NCBI GenBank assembly: GCA_037445555.1
Contig: JBBIKG010000020.1
Span: 1-64,000, forward strand
Length of the DNA stretch: 64,000 nucleotides
Source: JAAYJT01 sp037445555
GTDB taxonomy: Bacteria; Bacteroidota; Bacteroidia; Bacteroidales; JAAYJT01
Direction of reading: 5' to 3'
The translations under genes and the position numbers were made by a program. Position 1 is the first letter of the stretch; each line of letters starts with the position of its first letter. The notes under the pieces are model-generated. The model was not told the origin of the DNA. It ran no database searches and worked only from the letters and a program-made list of their open reading frames with translations. Shown here piece after piece: positions 33,362 through 42,160 of the stretch.

Positions 33362-34849
33362 TTATTTTACCGGCTCACGACGATAGTCGCCTGCTGCAAT
33401 TTTCAGGAGTGTGAGCAAACCAAGCCTGGTAATATCTGCGAACAAACTGGTATTAAGGGTTTCAGGTGTATCGCCCGGGGAGTGAAGGTGCGCATAACTG
33501 TTGGTTGAGACAAAATACAAGGCGGGAACCCCGGCCTTGTGAAAGGGTGTGGCATCGGCTCCGCCACCGCTCCAGGTAGCCTTCACCACATTACGATCCG
33601 CAGCAAGCCCCCGGGCAAGGTTATACAAAACGGGAACACTATGACCATTGCCTAGTTGAATGCTATCGCCAAAGGCAATGCAGTCAAAATTCAGCATGGC
33701 TGCTATCTTATCGGTACCTCCCGGGAAGGTTTTTACGAAATGCTCGGCCCCCTGCAGGCCCTGCTCCTCGCTGGCAAAAAGGGCAAATATTACAGAGCGG
33801 GCAGGTTTAACACGCATGCGATTGAAAGCACGAGCCATTTCAAGCACGGCAGCAGATCCCGAGGCATTGTCGTTAGCTCCCGGAAAGGTTACCTCCCCGC
33901 ACTGCTGCCCCACATGATCAAGATGCGCCCCAACTACCACGTATTCATGTTTAAGCTGCGGATGAGTTCCGGGTATAAGCCCAACCACATTAAAGGTAGG
34001 CGCCGAAAGGGTGTATCGTGTGTTAACGGTAATCTGTACGGAGGTCTGCGTTGGCATTGAGGCCGGCATTTGTGCGGACTGTATTTGCTGAAACAGCTCC
34101 TGAATTGTCAGTCCCGAGCTTCTCAGCAAGGCATTTGCCGTTGCCCGGCTTATGACCAGCTGCGGGAAGCTTTCATCCTGTACTCCGCGGCCATTTATCA
34201 CGCTTCCGATCACTTCAGGTACTGTCTCGCGATCGCCCGGCGGCGACACCAGCAACATGGCCAAGGCACCGTGCCGTCTGGCCATGGCCGCTTTGTAGCG
34301 CGGACTGTCATCGGGCCACGACTGCCCTGCAGGTTTCCACAAAGGATTGGTTCGAAACACCATCACAACCTTTCCAGCGACATTCACGCCTAGGTAATCA
34401 TTATATGCCAGTGTTTCGTCCGAGATCCCGTACCCGGCAAAAACTACGGGTGCCGTCAGGTCGCCTGTGCCGGTAAATCCTCTGAAAGTATAGTCGGTGC
34501 CAAGTTTGGGATGGATCTCCTTCTGTCCGGGCGCATATATCGTGAAACGGCAAGGAGCGGCAATCTCGTTGTACTCGGCCTTCAGTGGCTGCATATACCC
34601 TTTCCCCGCACCTGGTCTCAGTCCGGCCTTTCTGAACTGGTCTACCATCCACCCGGCGGCCTTATTGTAGCCGTCGTGCCCCGGCAGCCTGCCGGCATAT
34701 TTTTCGTGGCAAAGCTCCCTGACTGTATTCATCAGCGAGGCCTCATCGATGTGTGGAGCTATCTTTTGTGCAAAGGCCGCAGTAAGCATCGTAGTGAAAA
34801 GGATACCTGCAAATACGGCAAAAAAAAGATGTTTGCGAAAAGAGAGCAT
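33362..34849 (-). CDS. Secreted M28 family aminopeptidase
   Basis: 495 residues from ATG 34849. A signal peptide (LFFAVFAGILFTTMLTAAFAQ) leads to an N-terminal helical part, a PA insert domain (about 130-270) and an M28 catalytic domain. Two-zinc ligands are visible: H and D in GAHLDHVGQ and GANDNASGS, the EE pair in ASEEQGLQGAEHF, D in NFDCIAF, and a late H in YAHLHSPGDTPE. It cleaves N-terminal residues from peptides in the periplasm or outside. It is followed by no minus-strand gene in the operon and preceded by the SpmAB-type gene 37 bases upstream. Confidence 0.92.
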   Translation of the reverse strand: MLSFRKHLFFAVFAGILFTTMLTAAFAQKIAPHIDEASLMNTVRELCHEKYAGRLPGHDGYNKAAGWMVDQFRKAGLRPGAGKGYMQPLKAEYNEIAAPCRFTIYAPGQKEIHPKLGTDYTFRGFTGTGDLTAPVVFAGYGISDETLAYNDYLGVNVAGKVVMVFRTNPLWKPAGQSWPDDSPRYKAAMARRHGALAMLLVSPPGDRETVPEVIGSVINGRGVQDESFPQLVISRATANALLRSSGLTIQELFQQIQSAQMPASMPTQTSVQITVNTRYTLSAPTFNVVGLIPGTHPQLKHEYVVVGAHLDHVGQQCGEVTFPGANDNASGSAAVLEMARAFNRMRVKPARSVIFALFASEEQGLQGAEHFVKTFPGGTDKIAAMLNFDCIAFGDSIQLGNGHSVPVLYNLARGLAADRNVVKATWSGGGADATPFHKAGVPALYFVSTNSYAHLHSPGDTPETLNTSLFADITRLGLLTLLKIAAGDYRREPVK

Positions 34850-34886
34850 ATGGATGGACTTTACATTTATCGGGGTAGATATCAGG

Positions 34887-36119
34887 CTAACCAAAAAACA
34901 AATAGGCAATAAAGATGGCGGCAATAATGCCCGCAAAATCGGCGATTAGCCCTGCGGTAACTGCGTAGCGGGTTTTGCGTATGCTGACAGACCCGAAATA
35001 TACTGCAAGAATATAGAAGGTGGTATCCGTAGCGCCCTGAAACATGCATGACAGTCGGCCGGCAAACGAGTCGGTACCGTATTGTTTCATCGCATCGATC
35101 ATCATGCCTCTTGCTCCCGAGCCACTGAGCGGCTTCATCAGAGCGGTGGGCAGCGCAGATACAAAATCACCGTCCGAACCAAGCGCAATGGCCACACTGC
35201 GTATGGCTTCAACGAGCCAATCCATCGCCCCCGAAGCTCTGAACACCCCAATAGCCACCAGGATGGCGATCAGGTAGGGAATGATTTTCACGGCTATCCA
35301 GAAACCCTCTTTGGCTCCCTCTATGAAGGTTTCGAACACATTGATCTTTTTTTTCAGCCCGAAGCCAAGAAACGCGATGATGACAGAAAACAGGATGAGA
35401 TTGCCTGCCACCGACGATATTACCGTCACCTGCTGCTGCGGGACGGTCGAAAAATACCAGATGACGGAGGCTATCAGCAGGCTGAATCCGCCGAGATACA
35501 GCAGAATGGCTTTCTGAAACAGGTTGATGCGCTGCATCACTGCCACGGCAATGATTCCGGCAAGGGTTGAAAAAAAAGTGCTGAGCAATATCGGCAGGAA
35601 AACATCCGAAGGGTCGGCGGCTCCCATCTGCGCCCGGTACACCATGATACTGATGGGGATTATTGTCAGCCCGGAAGTGTTGAGCACCAGAAACATGATC
35701 ATGGAGTCAGAGGCGCGCTCCTTTTCGGGATTAATTTCCTGTAGTTCCTTCATGGCCTTCAGACCAAGCGGGGTAGCGGCATTGTCGAGACCGAGCATGT
35801 TGGCTGCCAGGTTCATGATGATCGCGCCATTGGCGGGATGATCCTCTGGTATATCAGGGAAGAGTCTTCGAAAGAGTGGTCTTACCACCCTCGCCATTGC
35901 CCGTATTACTCCTCCCTCTTCGCCTACCTTCATCAGGCCCAGCCACAGGGTCATAACCCCCGTAAGGCCAAGGGAAATCTCAAAGCCGGTTTTAGCCATG
36001 TCGAACGAGCTTCCCATCATAGCCTGAAACGCTTCGGTATCGCCAAAGAAGATCAGCCTGACAAGCCCTAGCAAGAAGGCGATGATGAAGAAAGCCAACC
36101 AGATGTAGTTTAACGTCAT
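34887..36119 (-). CDS. Nucleoside-recognition (SpmA/SpmB-type) fused membrane protein
   Basis: 410 residues and about ten hydrophobic segments. The first half resembles SpmA (GVMTLWLGLMKVGEEGGVIR, NLAANMLGLDNAATPLGLKAM), the second resembles SpmB (IPYLIAILVAIGVFRASGAMD, LMKPLSGSGARGMM, CMFQGATDTTFYILAVYFG). In spore formers these are separate genes for spore core dehydration; the fused form in a non-sporulating bacterium has an unknown transport role. It is likely co-transcribed with the M28 peptidase. Confidence 0.85.
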   Translation of the reverse strand: MTLNYIWLAFFIIAFLLGLVRLIFFGDTEAFQAMMGSSFDMAKTGFEISLGLTGVMTLWLGLMKVGEEGGVIRAMARVVRPLFRRLFPDIPEDHPANGAIIMNLAANMLGLDNAATPLGLKAMKELQEINPEKERASDSMIMFLVLNTSGLTIIPISIMVYRAQMGAADPSDVFLPILLSTFFSTLAGIIAVAVMQRINLFQKAILLYLGGFSLLIASVIWYFSTVPQQQVTVISSVAGNLILFSVIIAFLGFGLKKKINVFETFIEGAKEGFWIAVKIIPYLIAILVAIGVFRASGAMDWLVEAIRSVAIALGSDGDFVSALPTALMKPLSGSGARGMMIDAMKQYGTDSFAGRLSCMFQGATDTTFYILAVYFGSVSIRKTRYAVTAGLIADFAGIIAAIFIAYLFFG

Positions 36120-36198
36120 GGCAGGAGTGCGTAAGCCCTGCGAAGTTAATTAAATGATGTTTTGAAAAATGCTTGTAATTGGGCTATACACATTTTAT

Positions 36199-36206
36199 TA
36201 TTTTTG
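36199..36206 (+). promoter_or_regulatory. Phosphofructokinase promoter -7 box
   Basis: TATTTTTG matches TAnnTTTG, 29 bases before the ATG at 36236. Confidence 0.4.
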
Positions 36207-36235
36207 TTACCTGCCAACAAGCAATATTTATAACG

Positions 36236-37462
36236 ATGATCAATAAAGGAACTGTTGCCATTCTGGCGGGTGGAGGCCCGGCCCCGGGCATAAACACGGT
36301 GATAGGAACCGTAGCCAAAGTTTTTCTGAAAGACGGCTACCGTGTGATAGGATTGAACGAAGGGTACAAGAATCTGTTTAAACCCTCGCCCGAAACGGTT
36401 GAATTCACCTTTGCCATTGCCGACAAGATACACAACCAGGGTGGGTCGTTTTTACAGATGAGTCGATACAAACCAAAAGACCGTGAGTTTTCGGCAGACT
36501 TTTTTGTCACCAACAACATAAAGCTGCTTGTCACCATAGGCGGTGACGATACCGCCTCTACTGCCAACCGTATTTCAAAATTTCTTCTCGAACATAAGGT
36601 TGAAATTCAAAATATCCATGTACCTAAAACCATTGACAACGACCTGCCTCTGCCCGAAGGTCAGCCCACCTTTGGCTATCAGAGTGCGAAGCAGGAGGGG
36701 GTGAGGATAGCGACCACGGTGTATGAGGATTCCAGAACAAGCGGCAATTGGTTTGTGGTTTCGGCCATGGGGCGCGAGGCCGGACACCTTGCCTTTGGTA
36801 TCGGGGCTGCCTGCCATTACCCGATGATCATTATTCCTGAGATGTTCGACAAAGCCGAGGTCACCTTCGATCGCATTATCCGTCTTATTATCTCGGCCAT
36901 CATCAAGCGCAAGATTCAGGGAATTCCTTACGGTGTTGCCATTGTGAGCGAAGGGGTATTTCATTTCATGACCGATGATGAAATAAAAGCCAGTGGCATT
37001 CTGTTTACTTACGATGACCACGGGCACCCCGAGCTGGGTGATGTCAGCAAAGCACACATTTTTAATGTTTTACTGCAGCAGAAACTTAGAAAGATCAACT
37101 TGCAGGTGAAAAGCCGCCCCGTGGAGCTGGGTTATGAATTGCGCTGCGTCAATCCGATTGCCTTTGACCGGTTATACTGTGCCCTGCTGGGGATGGGTGT
37201 GAAGAAGCTCTTTGACCAAGGGTACTCGGCCTGCATGGTAACCTCCGATCACATCGGGGAAACACGGCCGTTGTTTTTAAGTGATGTTACCGATGAGCAC
37301 GGGAAGGTGAGGCCGCGCATGGTAAACATGGATGGGCCCAAAGCCAGGCTGGTATTCGACCACGGCCTGCAATACCTTGAAGCGGACGATTATGAAGCAT
37401 CACGGAAGTTTGTAGAGAACCCTGAAGAATTTGATTTCAGAAAGATTCTGAACTGGGACTGA
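36236..37462 (+). CDS. Phosphofructokinase, probably pyrophosphate-dependent
   Basis: 408 residues from ATG 36236 (MINKGTVAILAGGGPAPGIN). The active-site segment is GGDDT (102-106), where ATP-dependent enzymes have GGDG, and PKTIDND (130-136), where ATP enzymes have PGTIDND. Both the second Asp and the Lys are the recognised markers of PPi use. If so, the enzyme interconverts fructose 6-phosphate and fructose 1,6-bisphosphate reversibly with PPi. The gene stands alone with its own promoter-like box. The phosphoryl donor is inferred from these residues. Confidence 0.9.
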   Translation: MINKGTVAILAGGGPAPGINTVIGTVAKVFLKDGYRVIGLNEGYKNLFKPSPETVEFTFAIADKIHNQGGSFLQMSRYKPKDREFSADFFVTNNIKLLVTIGGDDTASTANRISKFLLEHKVEIQNIHVPKTIDNDLPLPEGQPTFGYQSAKQEGVRIATTVYEDSRTSGNWFVVSAMGREAGHLAFGIGAACHYPMIIIPEMFDKAEVTFDRIIRLIISAIIKRKIQGIPYGVAIVSEGVFHFMTDDEIKASGILFTYDDHGHPELGDVSKAHIFNVLLQQKLRKINLQVKSRPVELGYELRCVNPIAFDRLYCALLGMGVKKLFDQGYSACMVTSDHIGETRPLFLSDVTDEHGKVRPRMVNMDGPKARLVFDHGLQYLEADDYEASRKFVENPEEFDFRKILNWD

Positions 37463-37718
37463 TAGGTTCGCAGCGTTTATGTCATTAGTCATCACAAGTT
37501 TTGTGGCCGGTTCTGCCGGCTGAACTTATATGAAAGGCAGGGAATAAATTATCGGAGTAGCCCCCTATACGGCCCCGTCTGTTAGCCGATCTGCAACAGC
37601 AACAGTCGATTACTTTCATTTTTGGTTCAAAAGTATATCTTTGCATTTTGTATATTTTGGGGGAGAAGGATTAAGCCTGATTTGGATCCGCTCCTTTTTA
37701 TGATTTTGTTGTCATATC
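37463..37718. other. Intergenic region before the MMPL exporter
   Basis: This 256-base gap has no gene. It holds a small GC-rich inverted repeat (GCCGG-TTCTG-CCGGC around 37504-37520) that may act as a terminator for the phosphofructokinase gene, and the promoter box described separately. Confidence 0.35.
37636..37643 (+). promoter_or_regulatory. Exporter operon promoter -7 box
   Basis: TATCTTTG matches TAnnTTTG, 75 bases upstream of the ATG at 37719. TTTG at 37621 is too close to be its -33 element. Confidence 0.4.
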
Positions 37719-40112
37719 ATGTGGAATCTACTTGTCCGGATCATTCTACGCTACCGGTTCACTCATCTGGTAATTATCGGCATTGTTACCATAGTCATGG
37801 GGTATTTTGCATCGAAAATCACCATGTCTTACGATATGTTTCAGATGCTGCCCGAGTCAGATTCTACCGTGATCAACTACCAGAACTTTAAAAAGACTTT
37901 TGGCGAAGACGGGGCAGTTTTGTTTGCAGGTATTAAGGATCCGGAGCTTTATGAATACAGTAAGTTCAGGGCGTGGTTCGACCTAACCAATAAACTGAAA
38001 TTGGTTGAGGGGGTGAGCGAGGTTGTGTCAGTGGCCCGCATCTATAAAATAATTAAAGACGACAGCCTTCAGCGTTTCGACTTTCGCCCTTTGTTCACCA
38101 CATTTCCGGCCAATCAGGCGGAGCTGGACAGCATCAAAGAAAAGATATTTTCTCTGCCTTTTTATGATGGGTTTCTCTACAACCGGCAAAGCGGCGCCAC
38201 GCTGATGATGATCACCCTAGACAAAAATCAGGTCAATACCAAGGGACGGATAGCCATAGTTGAAGAAATAGAGAACGAGGTGAGGGCATTTGAAACCTCC
38301 ACCGGCATGAAGGCGCACCTTTCGGGAATGCCTTACATCCGAACCAAAACGATGTTCAAAATACAGCAGGAGCTGAAACTGTTCATCATTCTGGCTATGC
38401 TGGTGGCGTCACTGGCTCTTTTTGTGTTTTTCAGATCGTTCAAAGCCGTGCTTTTCCCTATGGTGATCGTAGTGATCAGTGTGGTGTGGGCATTGGGAAC
38501 CATGTCGCTGTTTGGGTACCAGATTACCATCCTGACTGGGATTCTTCCTCCCCTGCTAATCATTATCGGTGTTGAAAACTGCATCTTTCTTCTCAATAAG
38601 TTTCATCACGAATACCGCTCGCACCGCAACAAGGTGAAGGCACTCTCGCGCGTGGTACAAAGGGTAGGAAATGCAACCTTTTTAACTAACATCACCACAG
38701 CCATCGGGTTTGGCACTTTTATCCTGACCCGTAATAAATTGCTGATTGAGTTTGGCGTGATGGCCTCCCTCAATATCATGGTCATTTTCGTGCTTTCCAT
38801 TTTTCTGATACCGATCTTCTTTAGTTATCTTAATCCACCTGCTGCCCGCCATATAAGGCATCTTGACAACCGGTTCACGGTGACCATACTTGAAAGGGTA
38901 GTGAACATCGTGGTTAATCACAGGCGCTGGGTGTATATTGTGGCCATCAGCACTGCATTGATCAGTATTGTTGGGGTCACTAAGCTGAGAACCACAGGCA
39001 ATGTGGTGGATGATATTCCCCACAAGGATCCCCTGTATGTCGATCTGCTGTTTTTTGAAAAGGAATTCCGTGGCACCCTGCCATTCGAAATTTCTATCGA
39101 CACCCGGCGCAAACGAGGCGTGCTGCAACCTTCCACCATTCGCCGCATCAGTCAGCTGCAGGATACACTGGCTTCGTATCCTGAGTTTTCGGAACCATTG
39201 TCGATAGCGGAGGTTACTAAGTTTTTAAGACAAGCCTTTTATAATGGCGATCCCGAAATGTATGGGCTGCCCAACAGCCAGGAACAAAACTTCATCGTAC
39301 GGTATATTCCGGGAATGCAGTCAAATAAGCGAACCATACTCAACTCGTTTGTTGATACCAATATGCAGGTGACCCGCATAAGTGTACAGATGGCCAACAT
39401 CGGCACACACGAGATAGCCCGCATACGGAATGATCTTACACCACAGATAGATTCCATTTTTCCCCGCGACCAGTTTGATGTGCAGCTTACTGGCACAAGC
39501 GTGGTTTTTCTGAAAGGGACGAATTACCTGGTAACCAACCTCGTTGTCAGTCTCATCCTGGCTATTATTGCGATAGGCCTTATTATGGCATTGATGTTTT
39601 CCTCATGGAAAATGGTAGCCATATCCATGATTCCAAATATGCTCCCGCAGCTGTTAACAGCTGCGCTGATGGGGTTTCTGGACATAAACATTAAACCCTC
39701 CACCATCCTTATCTTCAGTATTGCGCTCGGTATTTCGGTTGACAATGCTATTCATTTTCTGTCGCGATACCGGATGGAGCTGAAGCAAAACAACTGGGAC
39801 ATCAAGGAGTCGGTAATCAATGCGCTGCGCGAAACCGGCTTCAGTATGGTGTATTCATCTATCGTTTTGTTTCTTGGCTTCTCGATTTTCATGTTATCCA
39901 CATTCGGTGGCACCGAAGCAGTAGGCTTTCTTGTCTCGGTCACCCTGCTGGTCGCTGTTTTGGCAAACTTGTTTGTACTTCCCTCCTTGTTGTTATGGCT
40001 CGATAAACTGGCGACAACGCGCAACTTTAGCGATCCGGCCATTCATATCTTCGACGAAAACGATACGGATCCTGTCATTCCGCAAATCAACCAACCAACC
40101 GAAAAGTCATGA
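37719..40112 (+). CDS. RND superfamily exporter, MMPL/HpnN-like
   Basis: 797 residues with twelve membrane helices in the RND pattern: one N-terminal helix, a periplasmic loop (about 35-210), five helices (about 215-375), another helix near 400, a second loop, and five C-terminal helices. The conserved GILPPLLIIIGVENCIFLLNKFHHEYR and ALGISVDNAIHFLSRYRMEL segments are the MMPL/SSD motifs. Such proteins move lipids or hydrophobic compounds. Its stop overlaps the rfbA start by 4 bases. Confidence 0.9.
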   Translation: MWNLLVRIILRYRFTHLVIIGIVTIVMGYFASKITMSYDMFQMLPESDSTVINYQNFKKTFGEDGAVLFAGIKDPELYEYSKFRAWFDLTNKLKLVEGVSEVVSVARIYKIIKDDSLQRFDFRPLFTTFPANQAELDSIKEKIFSLPFYDGFLYNRQSGATLMMITLDKNQVNTKGRIAIVEEIENEVRAFETSTGMKAHLSGMPYIRTKTMFKIQQELKLFIILAMLVASLALFVFFRSFKAVLFPMVIVVISVVWALGTMSLFGYQITILTGILPPLLIIIGVENCIFLLNKFHHEYRSHRNKVKALSRVVQRVGNATFLTNITTAIGFGTFILTRNKLLIEFGVMASLNIMVIFVLSIFLIPIFFSYLNPPAARHIRHLDNRFTVTILERVVNIVVNHRRWVYIVAISTALISIVGVTKLRTTGNVVDDIPHKDPLYVDLLFFEKEFRGTLPFEISIDTRRKRGVLQPSTIRRISQLQDTLASYPEFSEPLSIAEVTKFLRQAFYNGDPEMYGLPNSQEQNFIVRYIPGMQSNKRTILNSFVDTNMQVTRISVQMANIGTHEIARIRNDLTPQIDSIFPRDQFDVQLTGTSVVFLKGTNYLVTNLVVSLILAIIAIGLIMALMFSSWKMVAISMIPNMLPQLLTAALMGFLDINIKPSTILIFSIALGISVDNAIHFLSRYRMELKQNNWDIKESVINALRETGFSMVYSSIVLFLGFSIFMLSTFGGTEAVGFLVSVTLLVAVLANLFVLPSLLLWLDKLATTRNFSDPAIHIFDENDTDPVIPQINQPTEKS

Positions 40113-40972
40113 AAGGTATTATCCTAGCCGGCGGTTCGGGCACCAGGCTGCACCCGCTGACGCTTGCCATAAGCAAACAACTGATGCCGGTGTACGACAA
40201 GCCCATGATATATTATCCGCTGTCAGTGCTTATGATGGCCGGAATCAATAAGATTCTGATCATATCCACGCCATATGACTTGCCACATTTCAGGCACCTC
40301 CTTGGCGATGGAAGGCAGCTGGGGTGCTCATTCAGCTACGCAGAACAGGCCGTGCCAAACGGGTTGGCGCAGGCATTTGTCATCGGTGCTCCTTTTATCG
40401 GGAAGGATAAGGCAGCATTGATTCTGGGCGATAATATCTTTTACAGCACCGGTTTACCAAAACTGCTACAGGAAAACAACGATCCGGAGGGAGGTGTAAT
40501 TTTTGCCTATCATGTTTCAGATCCGCAACGTTATGGTGTGGTTGAGTTCGACAGCCAGATGAATGCTATTTCTATCGAGGAGAAGCCTGTACTCCCAAAG
40601 TCGAATTATGCTGTCCCCGGTTTATATTTTTATGACAATTCGGTGGTGGAGATAGCTAAAAACCTGAAACCAAGCGCTCGGGGCGAATATGAGATCACAG
40701 ATGTAAACCGCGAGTTCTTGCGCAGAAACAGGCTGAAGGTAGCCATGCTAAGCCGGGGTACTGCCTGGCTCGACACCGGGACATTTGCTTCGCTTATTCA
40801 GGCATCGCAATTTGTGCAGGTGATCGAAGACCGCCAGGGGCTGAAAATCGGCTGCATCGAAGAGGTGGCCTATCGTATGGGCTTTATTGGCAAAGATCAG
40901 CTGGCAACGCTCGCAGCGCCTCTGCTAAAAAGTGGGTACGGACAGTACCTGATGGATATCCTGAAAAGCTAA
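40109..40972 (+). CDS. rfbA: Glucose-1-phosphate thymidylyltransferase
   Basis: 287 residues, the expected size. The nucleotide-binding signature GIILAGGSGTRLHPLT is at the N terminus, followed by SKQLMPVYDKPMIYYPL, LGDNIFY and the EEKPVLPKSN segment. It makes dTDP-glucose, first step of dTDP-rhamnose synthesis for surface polysaccharide. rfbB, C and D are not in the window. Coupled with the upstream exporter by a 4-base overlap. Confidence 0.95.
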   Translation: MKGIILAGGSGTRLHPLTLAISKQLMPVYDKPMIYYPLSVLMMAGINKILIISTPYDLPHFRHLLGDGRQLGCSFSYAEQAVPNGLAQAFVIGAPFIGKDKAALILGDNIFYSTGLPKLLQENNDPEGGVIFAYHVSDPQRYGVVEFDSQMNAISIEEKPVLPKSNYAVPGLYFYDNSVVEIAKNLKPSARGEYEITDVNREFLRRNRLKVAMLSRGTAWLDTGTFASLIQASQFVQVIEDRQGLKIGCIEEVAYRMGFIGKDQLATLAAPLLKSGYGQYLMDILKS

Positions 40973-41072
40973 AGGACTAAACCTAATCTCCGGCGCATTT
41001 ACTCCTGATTTGACAGAAGACACCCTGATAAATTTGCTGTAACTAACTCCGGAATTGTTATTTGTTTTGCCT

Positions 41073-42044
41073 ATGAAAAGCAAGCATTATGTGCATAAAA
41101 TAGAGAAAACAATTGCCGGCATCAGATACCCCTCCAAACCTGCCGAGCTGTATGAACCCATCCGTTACGCGCTGGCCGCAGGGGGAAAGAGAATGAGGCC
41201 GGTAATAGCAATGATGGCCTGCGAACTTTTTGAAGGAAAAGCTGAGGACATGTTGTATCCGGCCCTGGGGATTGAATTGCTGCATAATTTCAGTCTCATA
41301 CACGACGATATTATGGATCAGGCTCCTTTGCGCAGGGGGAGGGAAACTGTGTGCCGGAGATGGAACCCAAACATAGCAATTTTATCGGGCGATACCCTGT
41401 TTGCGATGGCCTATGATTCAATAGCCAAGACACACCCGTCAAAGCTTGCAGACGTGCTGCATCTGTTTAACCGAATTGCCATCCAGATCTGCGAGGGGCA
41501 GCAGATGGATATGAATTTTGAGCAGACCGGAAACGTAAGAATCGAAGATTATATAGAAATGATCCGGTTGAAAACGGCTGTCTTCTTTGGCGGATGCATG
41601 CAGATAGGGGCGATGTTGGCCAACGCTCAGCCAGATCAGGCGGCATTGATGCACCTATATGGTGAAAATCTTGGTATTGCCTTTCAGTTACAGGACGACA
41701 TTCTGGATGTTTTTGGTTCGGAGGAAGAGTTTGGTAAAAAACCGGGTGGCGACATTGTGGCCAACAAAAAGACCTTTCTCTATCTCAAGGCCCTGGAATT
41801 GTCAGATAAAAAAACGGCCGAAAAACTGAAGCAGCTTTACAGCGATCAGCCTGACAACCCAGACGAAAAAATACAGACTGTTCTGGAAATCTATACCAAG
41901 TACCAGATTCGTGAGCATGCCGAAAGGCTTATGGAATATTACTACCTTGAAGCTATCAAAAGCTACGACAGGGTGATTGCGGATGAGTATAAAAAAAAGG
42001 AATTCGGCAATTTTTGCCTTGGGATGCTCAGGCGAAATACATAA
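41073..42044 (+). CDS. All-trans polyprenyl diphosphate synthase
   Basis: 323 residues from ATG 41073. Both aspartate-rich motifs of trans-prenyltransferases are present: DDIMD (78-82) in LIHDDIMDQAPLRRGRETV, and DDILD in FQLQDDILDVFG. It lengthens isoprenoid chains with IPP in the cytoplasm. Chain length cannot be read securely. Its position just before lnt and the men operon makes it a good candidate for the menaquinone side-chain synthase. Confidence 0.93.
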   Translation: MKSKHYVHKIEKTIAGIRYPSKPAELYEPIRYALAAGGKRMRPVIAMMACELFEGKAEDMLYPALGIELLHNFSLIHDDIMDQAPLRRGRETVCRRWNPNIAILSGDTLFAMAYDSIAKTHPSKLADVLHLFNRIAIQICEGQQMDMNFEQTGNVRIEDYIEMIRLKTAVFFGGCMQIGAMLANAQPDQAALMHLYGENLGIAFQLQDDILDVFGSEEEFGKKPGGDIVANKKTFLYLKALELSDKKTAEKLKQLYSDQPDNPDEKIQTVLEIYTKYQIREHAERLMEYYYLEAIKSYDRVIADEYKKKEFGNFCLGMLRRNT

Positions 42045-42160
42045 CCCCATCAGAGTCTTGCCTGTTGTTTTAATACTAAACTCTCAGGTTGAAAAAATAT
42101 GACTGATCAAAATAATAAGAGTGATTTATCAAAAACACATAGTGTCCTGATTGCCTGATA

